Assembly (NCBI RefSeq): GCF_002631205.1
Contig: NZ_PDLO01000009.1
Location: 62,001-126,000 of the forward strand
Direction: 5' to 3'
Length of the DNA: 64,000 nucleotides
From: Neolewinella marina
Lineage (GTDB): Bacteria > Bacteroidota > Bacteroidia > Chitinophagales > Saprospiraceae
How positions within the stretch are numbered: the stretch's first letter is position 1; every line of letters begins with the position of its first letter. Made by a program: the position numbers and the translations under genes. The notes below the pieces were generated by a model, which was not told the DNA's origin, ran no database searches, and was given only the letters and a program-made list of their open reading frames with translations. Positions 18,016 through 26,473 of this stretch are shown here, one piece after another.

Positions 18016-18777
18016 ATGAAATTTACTGGAAAGACAGCCCTCGTTACCGGAGCGACCGGAGGCATCGGCTTCGAAATCGCCCAACAGCTCGGACAGCAGG
18101 GCTGCACGGTCATCCTCAACGGAATCGACGATGAAAGCGGGGCCGACCGGCTCAAAACCCTGGAGGACGCGGGCATCACCGCCGAGTACTACACCTTCGA
18201 CGTCACGGACGAGGAGGCGGTGAACCAGAATCTCCGGGCCATCGGCGACAAGCACGGCAAGCTCGATATCGTGGTGAACAATGCCGGCGGACTGGGCGGC
18301 AGGTCACGCTTCGAGGAGATGACCACCGACTTCTACCGCAAGGTGATGGCCCTCAACCTCGACTCGGTATTCTTCGTTTCCCGGGCGGCCATTCCCTACC
18401 TGAAGGCCGGCGACCACCCCACCATCATCAACTTCACCTCCAACGCCGCCTGGAACGCCGGCGGGCCGGGAGCGGGCATATACGGAACTTCCAAGGCCGG
18501 CGTACACGCCATCACCCGGGCCCTGGCCAAGGACTTGGCCGAGTACGGCATCCGCGTCAACGCCGTTTCCCCGGGCACCATCGATACTCCCTTCCACGCC
18601 CAGATCAAGTCTACCAAACCCGAGGTCTTCGCTTCCTGGAAAAACAACATCATGCTCGGTCGTCTCGGCCAGCCCCGCGACGTAGCGGCCGTAGTGGCCT
18701 TCCTGGCCAGTGAGGACGCGGGCTTCATCACGGCAGAAACCATCCAGATCGGCGGCGGACAGGCCCTCGGCATCTGA
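18016..18777 (+). CDS. SDR-family oxidoreductase 1 (candidate DEH reductase)
   Basis: 253 residues from ATG 18016 (MKFTGKTALVTGATGGIGFEIAQQL). The cofactor motif TGATGGIG, the NNAG motif and the catalytic YGTSK (Tyr/Lys, about residues 156-160) with an upstream Ser are all present, so it is a classical, active-looking SDR. In alginate pathways an SDR reduces 4-deoxy-L-erythro-5-hexoseulose uronate (DEH) to 2-keto-3-deoxygluconate, the substrate of KdgK. Position inside the locus makes this or the next gene the likely DEH reductase. The two are only 19 bp apart and not close in sequence, so their roles may differ, for example in NADH or NADPH use. Confidence 0.85.
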   Translation: MKFTGKTALVTGATGGIGFEIAQQLGQQGCTVILNGIDDESGADRLKTLEDAGITAEYYTFDVTDEEAVNQNLRAIGDKHGKLDIVVNNAGGLGGRSRFEEMTTDFYRKVMALNLDSVFFVSRAAIPYLKAGDHPTIINFTSNAAWNAGGPGAGIYGTSKAGVHAITRALAKDLAEYGIRVNAVSPGTIDTPFHAQIKSTKPEVFASWKNNIMLGRLGQPRDVAAVVAFLASEDAGFITAETIQIGGGQALGI

Positions 18778-18796
18778 CCCCCAAAATCCATACCCA

Positions 18797-19552
18797 ATGC
18801 AGAAACTCAAAGGAAAAGTCGCCGTCGTAACCGGCGGCTCCCGGGACATAGGCCGGGCCATTTCCCTCAAACTGGCCCGCGAAGGCGCCAGCGTAGTCGT
18901 TAACTACTTCAGTTCCGAGGCCGGTGCCCGGGAAACCGTACGGGAAATCGAGGCTGGTGGCCAGCGGGCCATCGCCGTGCGGGCCGACGTATCAAAGCTG
19001 GAAGAGATCGATCGGCTAAAGGCGGAAACCGTCGCGGCCTTCGGGGACCGGGTCGATATCTTGGTGAACAACGCCGGGGGACTCTTCGCCCGCAAAACCC
19101 TCTCCGAATTCGACGAGGCGTTCTTCGACCTGGTCATGAACGTCAACTTCAAATCCACCGTCTTCGTCAGCCAGGCCTTCGAATCCCTGATGGGCCGCGG
19201 TGGCGCCATCGTCAACCTGTCTTCCCAGGCCGCCCGCGACGGCGGGGGTGGAGGCTCCGCCCTCTACAGCGCCTCGAAGGGGGCCGTGACCACCTTTTCC
19301 CGCGCCATGGCCAAGGAGCTTGGTCCGAAAGGCATCCGGGTGAACGCGGTCTGCCCGGGGCTGATCGGCACCAAATTCCACGACGACTTCACCCAACAGG
19401 AAGTCCGCACGGCGGTGGCCGCCAAAACACCCCTGCAGCGGGAGGGCGCGGCCGAGGAAGTCGCCGACCTGGTGGCCTACCTGGCTTCTGACGAGGCTTC
19501 CTTCATCACCGGAGGTAACCTGGACATCAACGGCGGACTGGCATTTAGCTAA
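18797..19552 (+). CDS. SDR-family oxidoreductase 2 (candidate DEH reductase)
   Basis: 251 residues from ATG 18797, 19 bp behind SDR1 in the same operon. The cofactor loop reads TGGSRDIG: the third Gly of the usual TGxxxGIG is Asp, a variant found in a subgroup of glucose-dehydrogenase-like SDRs. NNAGG and the catalytic YSASK are intact. The residues NYFSSE after the second strand suggest that NADPH is not excluded. It may act on DEH or on another aldehyde or keto intermediate. No sharper call is possible without alignment to characterised DEH reductases. Confidence 0.83.
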   Translation: MQKLKGKVAVVTGGSRDIGRAISLKLAREGASVVVNYFSSEAGARETVREIEAGGQRAIAVRADVSKLEEIDRLKAETVAAFGDRVDILVNNAGGLFARKTLSEFDEAFFDLVMNVNFKSTVFVSQAFESLMGRGGAIVNLSSQAARDGGGGGSALYSASKGAVTTFSRAMAKELGPKGIRVNAVCPGLIGTKFHDDFTQQEVRTAVAAKTPLQREGAAEEVADLVAYLASDEASFITGGNLDINGGLAFS

Positions 19553-19850
19553 TGGTCTGCGGGTGGGGGCGTACAGCGTTTCCCTCACGCTTCAAGTGGA
19601 TTACTGACGCTTACCTGCTTGATATGACCCGATGGTCCGCCGGCGCAGACTGTACAATCATTTAACCATGTACGCTTGTACATACTTGTAAAAAACAAAT
19701 TTTCTTAACCATCGTCGAATTTGTAAACCGCTAGCAATCAAAATACTAGGTATCAAAAATTGGTCGGTTTATATTTATTGACACCATTTCAGGGTTATGC
19801 CAGCTTCATGTTGATGTCCTGGCAGAACCGAGTTCAAAAAGTACCTTAAA
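19553..19850. other. Intergenic region before the PKD lipoprotein gene
   Basis: 298 bp, AT-rich from about 19650, where the base composition changes. It holds a TGTACG...TTGTACA inverted pair near 19668-19685 and ATACTAGGTAT near 19744. It also holds one operator half-site (AATTGGTC near 19757) beside TATATTTA, which could be a weak -7 box. No gene is seen. Confidence 0.5.
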
Positions 19851-20915
19851 ATGCTAACAATGAGAAACATGTTTTGCACATCAAGCAGCAACATCCTGGT
19901 GATGGCTGCTCTGTTCATGTCAATAACTATGGTCTCCTCCTGTGAAGAGGATGACGGCGGTATTACGACACCTAACCCCTCCAGCGTTGTTGCTGCTTTC
20001 ACCTCCCAGGTTGACGCGGACAACTCCCTTACCTACACCTTCACCAACAATTCCGTAGTGAACGGCATAACCGATCGCTCATTCACCTCCTCCTGGGATT
20101 TTGGTGGTGACGGTACCTCCACCGAGAAGAATCCGACGTATACCTTTTCGGACGAGGGCACTTACGTCGTAACCCTAACCGTGACTGCTTCCGATGGTGT
20201 AACCGGCATGGTATCCGAAACCATCGAAGTAACTGCCCCTAAGAACCGGTACGCCAGTATTACCGATGACGCAGACGATGACACCGGTGAGTTAAGATTT
20301 TCGCCAGCGGATTCTATCCGCACGGGACGGCTTACCTTTAACTACCGCGTCGCGGAAGGCCCTGTTGACATGGATATCCAGGATGCTTTCATTAACGTTG
20401 CCGGCACATCTACCACCGGTGATTTCGCAATCCTAGAAGTGCGATTCAAGGACAACGCTCCGCATGAATACCGGGAAGGTGCTTCCGACGCGACCATCGC
20501 TGCTTCCAGTTTTCCCGAAGGCATGGCCGACGTCTGGATCCCCGTTGAAATCAGCTGGGCTGCCGATGGGGTCAACGCGCCAACCTACAGTCTCAAGATC
20601 GGCGATGAGACCATCATCACCGACGCAGTAAGTACCACCAACGGTGGTGCCGGCGACGTAGACGGTCACCTCGAAGCTACCAAGGATGGTGCCGCTAACT
20701 TCCAGTGGAAGTACGCCAGTAACTCCACCGTCAGCGACGGGATGTACCACGTCGATGACATCGTGATCTACTCCTCTGATTCAGGAACCGAAACGATTGT
20801 ATTTGAAGACGACTTCCAGGGCAGAACCGCTGGTGACGACCTGAATCCGGAAGTTAACCCCGATTCTCCCTACCACGAAAATACTACGGATGCCACGGTA
20901 GGCGAAGATGAGTAA
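19851..20915 (+). CDS. PKD-domain surface lipoprotein (SusE/F-like glycan binding, putative)
   Basis: 354 residues. The signal ends in MVSSC, a lipobox at about residue 31, followed by acidic EEDDGG, which favours surface export. Residues about 45-130 form a PKD domain (SSWDFGGDGTSTEKNPTYTFSDEGTYVVTLTVT). Residues about 135-330 form a beta-rich domain of unknown family (RLTFNYRVAEGPVDMDIQDAF..., FQWKYASNSTVSDGMYHVDDIVIYS), plausibly a carbohydrate-binding jelly roll. PUL proteins in this position often bind glycan at the surface. It lies between the SDR genes and SusC2, and its own terminator follows. Its codon use is less GC-rich than that of the SDR genes. Confidence 0.75.
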   Translation: MLTMRNMFCTSSSNILVMAALFMSITMVSSCEEDDGGITTPNPSSVVAAFTSQVDADNSLTYTFTNNSVVNGITDRSFTSSWDFGGDGTSTEKNPTYTFSDEGTYVVTLTVTASDGVTGMVSETIEVTAPKNRYASITDDADDDTGELRFSPADSIRTGRLTFNYRVAEGPVDMDIQDAFINVAGTSTTGDFAILEVRFKDNAPHEYREGASDATIAASSFPEGMADVWIPVEISWAADGVNAPTYSLKIGDETIITDAVSTTNGGAGDVDGHLEATKDGAANFQWKYASNSTVSDGMYHVDDIVIYSSDSGTETIVFEDDFQGRTAGDDLNPEVNPDSPYHENTTDATVGEDE

Positions 20916-21042
20916 ACACTCGGTATCGGACTGCTTGTAGGTTTGGGCCCCAGCTTGGTGGTATTTCAGCTTCCGACCGACGAGCACGAAGTACTGCGGC
21001 GGCAAAGCCCAGGACCCCAATATGTTCTTTGTTCCTTTACTC

Positions 21043-21086
21043 ACGAGAGTGGAGTTGCATAAGTAGCACTCCACTCTCGTAGTTTT
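21043..21086 (+). terminator. Terminator after the PKD lipoprotein gene
   Basis: Perfect 13-bp arms ACGAGAGTGGAGT (21043-21055) and ACTCCACTCTCGT (21068-21080) with a 12-nt loop, followed by AGTTTT. It separates the PKD gene from susC2. The remaining gap to 21490 is AT-rich and holds the palindrome TGGTATATACCA at 21270-21281 but no clear promoter. Confidence 0.8.
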
Positions 21087-21490
21087 GGCCGGAGGCCGTT
21101 GGTAGCCTGATTTGTTCCAATAGAAGTACCTGCCCGACCGGGTGTTCTGATATCTGTTAGGTATTGAACAAATAAAGTGAGTTTAGCTCCAAATCGATTG
21201 GGATACGGTAGTAAAATTCGTAAATTGTTTTTGGCCGGGGAAAGCGACCGAATACACAAATAACCTTAGTGGTATATACCAATTCCGGAGTATAGCACAT
21301 GCAAGGATAGTATGTAGAGACATCCAATTTAGCTTGTCGTGGTTCAGGTTAGCCGCTGATCCCGTTAGCTAAGACAGGTCTGTACCGGTAAAGGATTGTC
21401 CATACTTAAATCATACCCTGCCAATATTTCTACTGGTTCTGCCGAAGTGTATATGAATTAATAATCAGGTAAAATTTTTAAAAACAGTCG

Positions 21491-24400
21491 ATGATGCATT
21501 TTTTATATACAATCACAAAACAGGGCAAAGGCGCGACGTGGCTCATTGCTTTGTTCTGTTGCCTTGGCCCACTGAATGCGTATGCGCAGGAGCTTATTAG
21601 CGGTAAGGTCACTGACGAGACCGGGGACCCACTCATCGGCGTCTCCGTCCTTGTCCAGGGTACGAATTCTGGCACGACGACCGATGTGGATGGCAATTTC
21701 AGCCTAACCGCCGCCACCGATGCCGTACTGGAAGTTTCCTACATCGGGTATGAAACGCAAACCATCCCCTTGAATGGGCGGACCAAGGTAGACATCTCCC
21801 TGGGTGGAAGCGCGGAGATACTAGATGAAGTCGTAGTAATCGGATACGGAACCGTTAAAAAGAGTGACGTCACCGGCGCTGTGTCTTCCGTGGGAACGGA
21901 GGAAATTCAGGCTTTCCCGGTGTTGAACGCCGGCCAGGCACTGCAGGGACGTGCTGCTGGTGTATCTGTTCAGACCACGAACGGCGGGGAGCCCGGCGCG
22001 GATATTTCTATCCGGGTCCGTGGTAGCTCTTCCCTCAACGCCAGCAGCAACCCGCTGGTGGTCGTTGATGGTTTCGTCGGCGCTGCCTTTCCACAGCAAA
22101 ATGACATTGCTTCTATCGAAATACTGAAGGATGCATCCGCCACTGCGATTTACGGTTCAAGAGGTTCCGGAGGAGTAATCCTAGTGACTACCAAGAAGGG
22201 TAGATCGGGTAAAGCAACCATTGAGTTTAACTCTACTTACTCCGACCAACGCACGACCAATCGCCTCGATCTGCTAGACGCGAACGGGTTTGCGCAGTAC
22301 CAGAATATGATCCGTACGAATGCTGGTGACGCACCCTACTCCCAGGGACTCGTTGACACGGACTGGCAAGACGAGATCTACCGTACGGGTAGCACAATGA
22401 ACCAGCAGTTGTCCGTTTCCGGGGGTAGTGACAACGTGAACTACTACTTCTCCGGCACTTACTTCGACCAGGAGGGTATCATTGTCAACTCCGAGTTCGA
22501 GAAAATTCAGTTCCTGGCCAACGTAGATGCGAGGATCGGTAGCAGACTAAATGTTGGGATCAACACCATTACAAGCCGTAGTGAGCAAGACGGTGTCTCC
22601 ACCCAGTCGACGGGTAGTGACAACATTGGTTCCGTAAACGGTGGGGGAGACGACGTGGTCTCTCTGGCTTTCCGATTCGCTCCCGACGTAGGCCGATTCG
22701 ATGAAAATGGGAACTTTTCCCAAAATACCGTAGGTGACGATATTGAAAATCCCTGGGCCGTAGCTACACAGATCACCAACGTAACCAAAACAGATAATTC
22801 CAGGACCAATATCTACGCGGATTTCATGATCCTGGAAGGCTTGAATTTCAAAACTACCCTGGGCTACAGGACCCAGAATGGTACGGAAGGCTACTTTAAG
22901 CCACAGACGTTCGTCCTATCCGCGGGTGGCGGGTATTTGGAGTCAGTGAAAAGAACAAACCTGCTAAACGAAAATTACCTGACCTATGCCAGGCAGATCG
23001 GAAACGGTAATGTGACGGCGACGGTCGGCCACTCCTACCAGAAGTTCACTACCGAGGGGATGGAAGCAGGCGCCAGAGGCTTACTAACCGATGCCTTTTC
23101 CTTTTATAACCTGGAGGCCGGACTGATCGACCAGCGCACCGTTGATTCCCGCTTCTCCGAGTCGGAAATAGAATCCGTTTTCGGCCGGGTAAATCTGGAA
23201 TGGGCGAACAAGTACCTCATCACGGCTACCGTCCGTAGGGACGGAGCCTCCAACTTCGCGGCGAACAACAAGTACGCGACATTCCCCTCCGTGGCAATTG
23301 GCTGGAAGGTGTCCCAGGAAGATTTCTTGATTGATAACCCCACCCTGTCCAATCTTAAACTGAGACTTAGTTATGGATTGACGGGTAACCAAGCCATCGG
23401 CCCTTACGCATCACTTGCTACGTACCGCGTTCAGGCTCCCACGGTGGTCGGAGGTGCCTTCGCCGTTGATCTGGCCCGCGAAGCGAACCCAGATCTGAAA
23501 TGGGAAACCTCCTATCAGACGAATGCGGGGATTGACGTCGGATTGTATAGAGATAGAATCTCGTTCAGCATTGACTACTACAACATTGATACGAAAGACC
23601 TTCTGGCCATTGACAGAGCTTCCAATTTCTACCTGGGAACTTCTGATCTGGATGTACTCAGAAACGTTGGCTCGATCAATAACCGTGGGGTAGAATTTAG
23701 CCTGAACTCTACCAATATCAACAAGGGCAACTTTAAGTGGTCTTCCAACTTTAATATCGCCCGGAACAGAAGCGAGATTATAGAACTGTCTGGCGGATCG
23801 GAAATTCTGGGTAGTGGTGCCCCGGGATATTTCGCGGGTGGTAACACTTACACCCTCCGCGAGGGGGAGCCGCTTGGCCTCTTTTGGGGCCTGGATTACC
23901 GGGGAGTATACCAGGGTGGTGAGGTTCCGGCGGGTACCGCTTTGAAGGAAGTGTCGCTGGATGGAGACGGCAACCCGATTCCGGGGGAGCCCCTCTTCGC
24001 TGAAGTGCCGGATGCCGAGGGAAATCTAGATGGCGTAATCGATGATAACGACCGACAGATTATCGGTGACCCAAATCCTGACTTCACGTATGGCCTCTCG
24101 AACACCTTTACATACAAGAACCTCGATTTGAGTATTTTCTTTCAGGGATCAGCAGGTGGCGACATCTACAACCTGACGGCCGTTCAGCTTTACAACGGTG
24201 ACAGTAATGGCCTTACGGATGTACTGAACTCCTGGACGCCGGACAATACGAACACCGACATTCCACGGGCCGCCATTAGAGGCCGTGAGCGTTCTTCTCG
24301 CTTTGTGGAGGACGGTAGTTACCTGAGACTAAAGAACGTGGCGCTGGGGTACAGTTTCCCGATCAACAATTTCTTGCAAAGAGCAAGTATAAGTGCATTA

Positions 24401-24583
24401 AGGCTATCCTTCAGTGCACAGAACCTACTGACCTTCACCAATTATTCCGGGTTGGATCCGGAAGTGAGCTACTTCGGCAGCGGTGGAGAAAGTAGTGGGG
24501 ATGATAACGTAATTCGGGGACACGATTTTGGTAACTACCCCAACCTGAGGTCAGCTACCGTTTCGCTCAACCTGAAATTCTAG
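21491..24583 (+). CDS. SusC-like TonB-dependent transporter (SusC2)
   Basis: 1030 residues from ATG 21491 (a second ATG follows directly). A signal peptide ends near AYAQ (about residue 35). The carboxypeptidase-regulatory-like domain starts ELISGKVTDETGDPLIGVSV. The TonB-box region is DEVVVIGYGTVKKSDVTGA. The plug contains VVVDGFVGAAFP and ATAIYGSRGSGGVILVTT. The barrel ends in VSLNLKF. It is a full-length SusC and pairs with SusD2 20 bp downstream. It is only distantly similar to SusC1, so the two pairs probably take different alginate oligomers. GC content here is visibly lower than in SusC1. Confidence 0.93.
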   Translation: MMHFLYTITKQGKGATWLIALFCCLGPLNAYAQELISGKVTDETGDPLIGVSVLVQGTNSGTTTDVDGNFSLTAATDAVLEVSYIGYETQTIPLNGRTKVDISLGGSAEILDEVVVIGYGTVKKSDVTGAVSSVGTEEIQAFPVLNAGQALQGRAAGVSVQTTNGGEPGADISIRVRGSSSLNASSNPLVVVDGFVGAAFPQQNDIASIEILKDASATAIYGSRGSGGVILVTTKKGRSGKATIEFNSTYSDQRTTNRLDLLDANGFAQYQNMIRTNAGDAPYSQGLVDTDWQDEIYRTGSTMNQQLSVSGGSDNVNYYFSGTYFDQEGIIVNSEFEKIQFLANVDARIGSRLNVGINTITSRSEQDGVSTQSTGSDNIGSVNGGGDDVVSLAFRFAPDVGRFDENGNFSQNTVGDDIENPWAVATQITNVTKTDNSRTNIYADFMILEGLNFKTTLGYRTQNGTEGYFKPQTFVLSAGGGYLESVKRTNLLNENYLTYARQIGNGNVTATVGHSYQKFTTEGMEAGARGLLTDAFSFYNLEAGLIDQRTVDSRFSESEIESVFGRVNLEWANKYLITATVRRDGASNFAANNKYATFPSVAIGWKVSQEDFLIDNPTLSNLKLRLSYGLTGNQAIGPYASLATYRVQAPTVVGGAFAVDLAREANPDLKWETSYQTNAGIDVGLYRDRISFSIDYYNIDTKDLLAIDRASNFYLGTSDLDVLRNVGSINNRGVEFSLNSTNINKGNFKWSSNFNIARNRSEIIELSGGSEILGSGAPGYFAGGNTYTLREGEPLGLFWGLDYRGVYQGGEVPAGTALKEVSLDGDGNPIPGEPLFAEVPDAEGNLDGVIDDNDRQIIGDPNPDFTYGLSNTFTYKNLDLSIFFQGSAGGDIYNLTAVQLYNGDSNGLTDVLNSWTPDNTNTDIPRAAIRGRERSSRFVEDGSYLRLKNVALGYSFPINNFLQRASISALRLSFSAQNLLTFTNYSGLDPEVSYFGSGGESSGDDNVIRGHDFGNYPNLRSATVSLNLKF

Positions 24584-24603
24584 ACCATTTGCAAACGTCG
24601 AAA

Positions 24604-26154
24604 ATGAAAAAGTTAAACTACTTACTTGCCCTCCTATTTGGGTTGTCAATAATAGCGTGTTCGGATTTAGAAGAAGATGCGATAAGCCTTCTTGAGCCAG
24701 ACGAGCGCGTGGTCGATCTTGCAACGGTAGAGACTACCGTCGCAGGTGCCTATAGCAATCTGGCGGCAAGAGCGTTCTTGTCCCGTGCCTTGGGCTTGAC
24801 CCTGATGCTGCGATCAGACATGGTTGCAATCGGAAATCCTTCCACTGCGGCCGAGAGAATTGAGCACGATCAGTTCACCGTCTCTACGACCAATCCACTG
24901 ATTTTGAATCCTTCTAACCCGGAAAGAAGTTTCTGGCCCCGGCTCTATCAGATGGTCAGGGGCGCCAATGAGACGCTGCGGGAAATAGAAGTACTCGAAG
25001 AACAGCCTCCTGGGGTGACCGAAGAGCTAGCCGCGCGAGCGCGCTTTATCAGAGGCTTCTCTTACTATCACCTGGTCCGGCTCTTCGGAGAGATCCCCTA
25101 CCTGGACGAGACGACTACTACCATCGAAGCTTCCGTAATGGAAAGAACCTCCGTAGACATCGTCTACGACAATATCATTGCGGACTTTAAATACGCGAAG
25201 GAATGGTTACCGAATTCCCGAGCGAACAGGGCCCTTCCGAGCAAGGCATCAGCTGGCGCGTACCTGGCCAGCGTATACCTTACGAGGGGAATGTACCAGC
25301 AGGCTTACGATGAGTCAACCGAAATCATCAACAACTCAGCTACGTACGACCTGGCATTGGAGCCAGACTTCGCTGATCTTTTCGACGCGGAACTGACCGA
25401 CCTTTCCAAAGAGCCCATCTTTGTGATTGATTTCGTTGGTACCAATATCAACGACGAATCGAGAGATTACCTCGCGGCCTTCACGGGCTTCTTTGGCCAG
25501 GCAACTTACTACCCTTCCGGAGGATGGTCCGTCATGGTACCCGCTCAGGATGTCTTCGACACCTGGCAAGACGGTGACTACCGCAAGGAAGTTTCCTTTG
25601 ACGACACCGCCATCACCAACAGTGGCGAAGTGATTTCTTATCCTAATTTCTCCAGCCTGGATGGCCGCAACGCCAACCGCCCCCACATCGCCAAGTACAC
25701 GGCGATGGCGGGTTCCCTGCCCCAGGCCAACACGAGCGGAAGAGATTCGGAATCCAACTACTATATGATGCGTTTCGCTGAGGTCTACCTGATTGCGGCC
25801 GAGGCCGCCGTCGAACTTGGTTTAAAAGATCAGGCCGATACTTACGTCAACATCGTGCGGGAAAGGGCAAGAAACGGTAACGGCGACGGTGATCCTAGCG
25901 CCGTGCCAGCCGACATTTCGGGAGCTACCGTAGCGGACGTCTTGGAGGAAAGACGTTTGGAACTGGCCTTCGAGCACAAGAGATGGTACGACATCGTCAG
26001 AAGACGTCTGGGCCCCGAAGTATTTGGGCCAAACGGGCTTGAAGCCGACCTTCCGGGAGCGCGGGCATTTGATCCCACCCGGGACTATCTGCTACCGATT
26101 CCTCCCTTGGAAATTACCAACAATCCTAACCTGACGCAGAATCCTGGTTACTAA
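24604..26154 (+). CDS. SusD-like lipoprotein (SusD2)
   Basis: 516 residues from ATG 24604 (MKKLNYLLALLFGLSIIAC), with the lipobox cysteine at 19. SusD/RagB hallmarks include RARFIRGFSYYHLVRLFGEIPYLDE, KASAGAYLASVYLTRGMY and the C-terminal RRLELAFEHKRWYDIVRRRLG with LLPIPPLEI. It is of normal length. It forms the binding lid of SusC2. The message probably ends at the perfect inverted repeat 26187-26208. It belongs to the lower-GC block, as do SusC2 and the PL7 gene. Confidence 0.93.
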   Translation: MKKLNYLLALLFGLSIIACSDLEEDAISLLEPDERVVDLATVETTVAGAYSNLAARAFLSRALGLTLMLRSDMVAIGNPSTAAERIEHDQFTVSTTNPLILNPSNPERSFWPRLYQMVRGANETLREIEVLEEQPPGVTEELAARARFIRGFSYYHLVRLFGEIPYLDETTTTIEASVMERTSVDIVYDNIIADFKYAKEWLPNSRANRALPSKASAGAYLASVYLTRGMYQQAYDESTEIINNSATYDLALEPDFADLFDAELTDLSKEPIFVIDFVGTNINDESRDYLAAFTGFFGQATYYPSGGWSVMVPAQDVFDTWQDGDYRKEVSFDDTAITNSGEVISYPNFSSLDGRNANRPHIAKYTAMAGSLPQANTSGRDSESNYYMMRFAEVYLIAAEAAVELGLKDQADTYVNIVRERARNGNGDGDPSAVPADISGATVADVLEERRLELAFEHKRWYDIVRRRLGPEVFGPNGLEADLPGARAFDPTRDYLLPIPPLEITNNPNLTQNPGY

Positions 26155-26186
26155 TCAGGGAGTTCGGAAATGCTTCACCGCCCGAT

Positions 26187-26208
26187 CCCAGGAAGCGCGC
26201 TTCCTGGG
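26187..26208. terminator. Palindrome after susD2, likely terminator
   Basis: CCCAGGAAGCG and CGCTTCCTGGG form a perfect 22-bp palindrome 33 bp after the susD2 stop. No T-run follows, so it may be Rho-dependent or only stabilise the 3' end. Confidence 0.5.
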
Positions 26209-26246
26209 GCTTAATGAGGGGACAATTCCAATATCACTCATTAGAG

Positions 26247-26415
26247 TGTCAAGTTAAAATTTAAAGGTTATCTGCGGCCTCTTTTGGCGCTATGCTTCTT
26301 TGCTCGAATCCCTTGTACACCGTGGAGCTCCTCCCTACGCCCCGTGGTGGCTGAACTCAGGTTTGAGCGCTCCGCCAAACTTTGCCAGCAGATAACCTCA
26401 ATTTCAAATTTGACA
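26247..26415. repeat. Long imperfect inverted repeat (MITE-like)
   Basis: The arms at 26247-26275 and 26388-26415 begin TGTCAA and end GGTTATCTGC, matching at about 24 of 28 positions. Weaker pairing continues about 20 bp further inside. The element (169 bp) holds no gene and ends 58 bp before the PL7 start. No adjacent target duplication was found, although ATCACTC occurs on both sides. It could be a MITE or a large RNA hairpin in the PL7 leader. Confidence 0.65.
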
Positions 26416-26473
26416 TATCACTCGAATTTTTGATTCCCATCCTCCGCTTCTTATTTACTGTAAAAAACTAATC

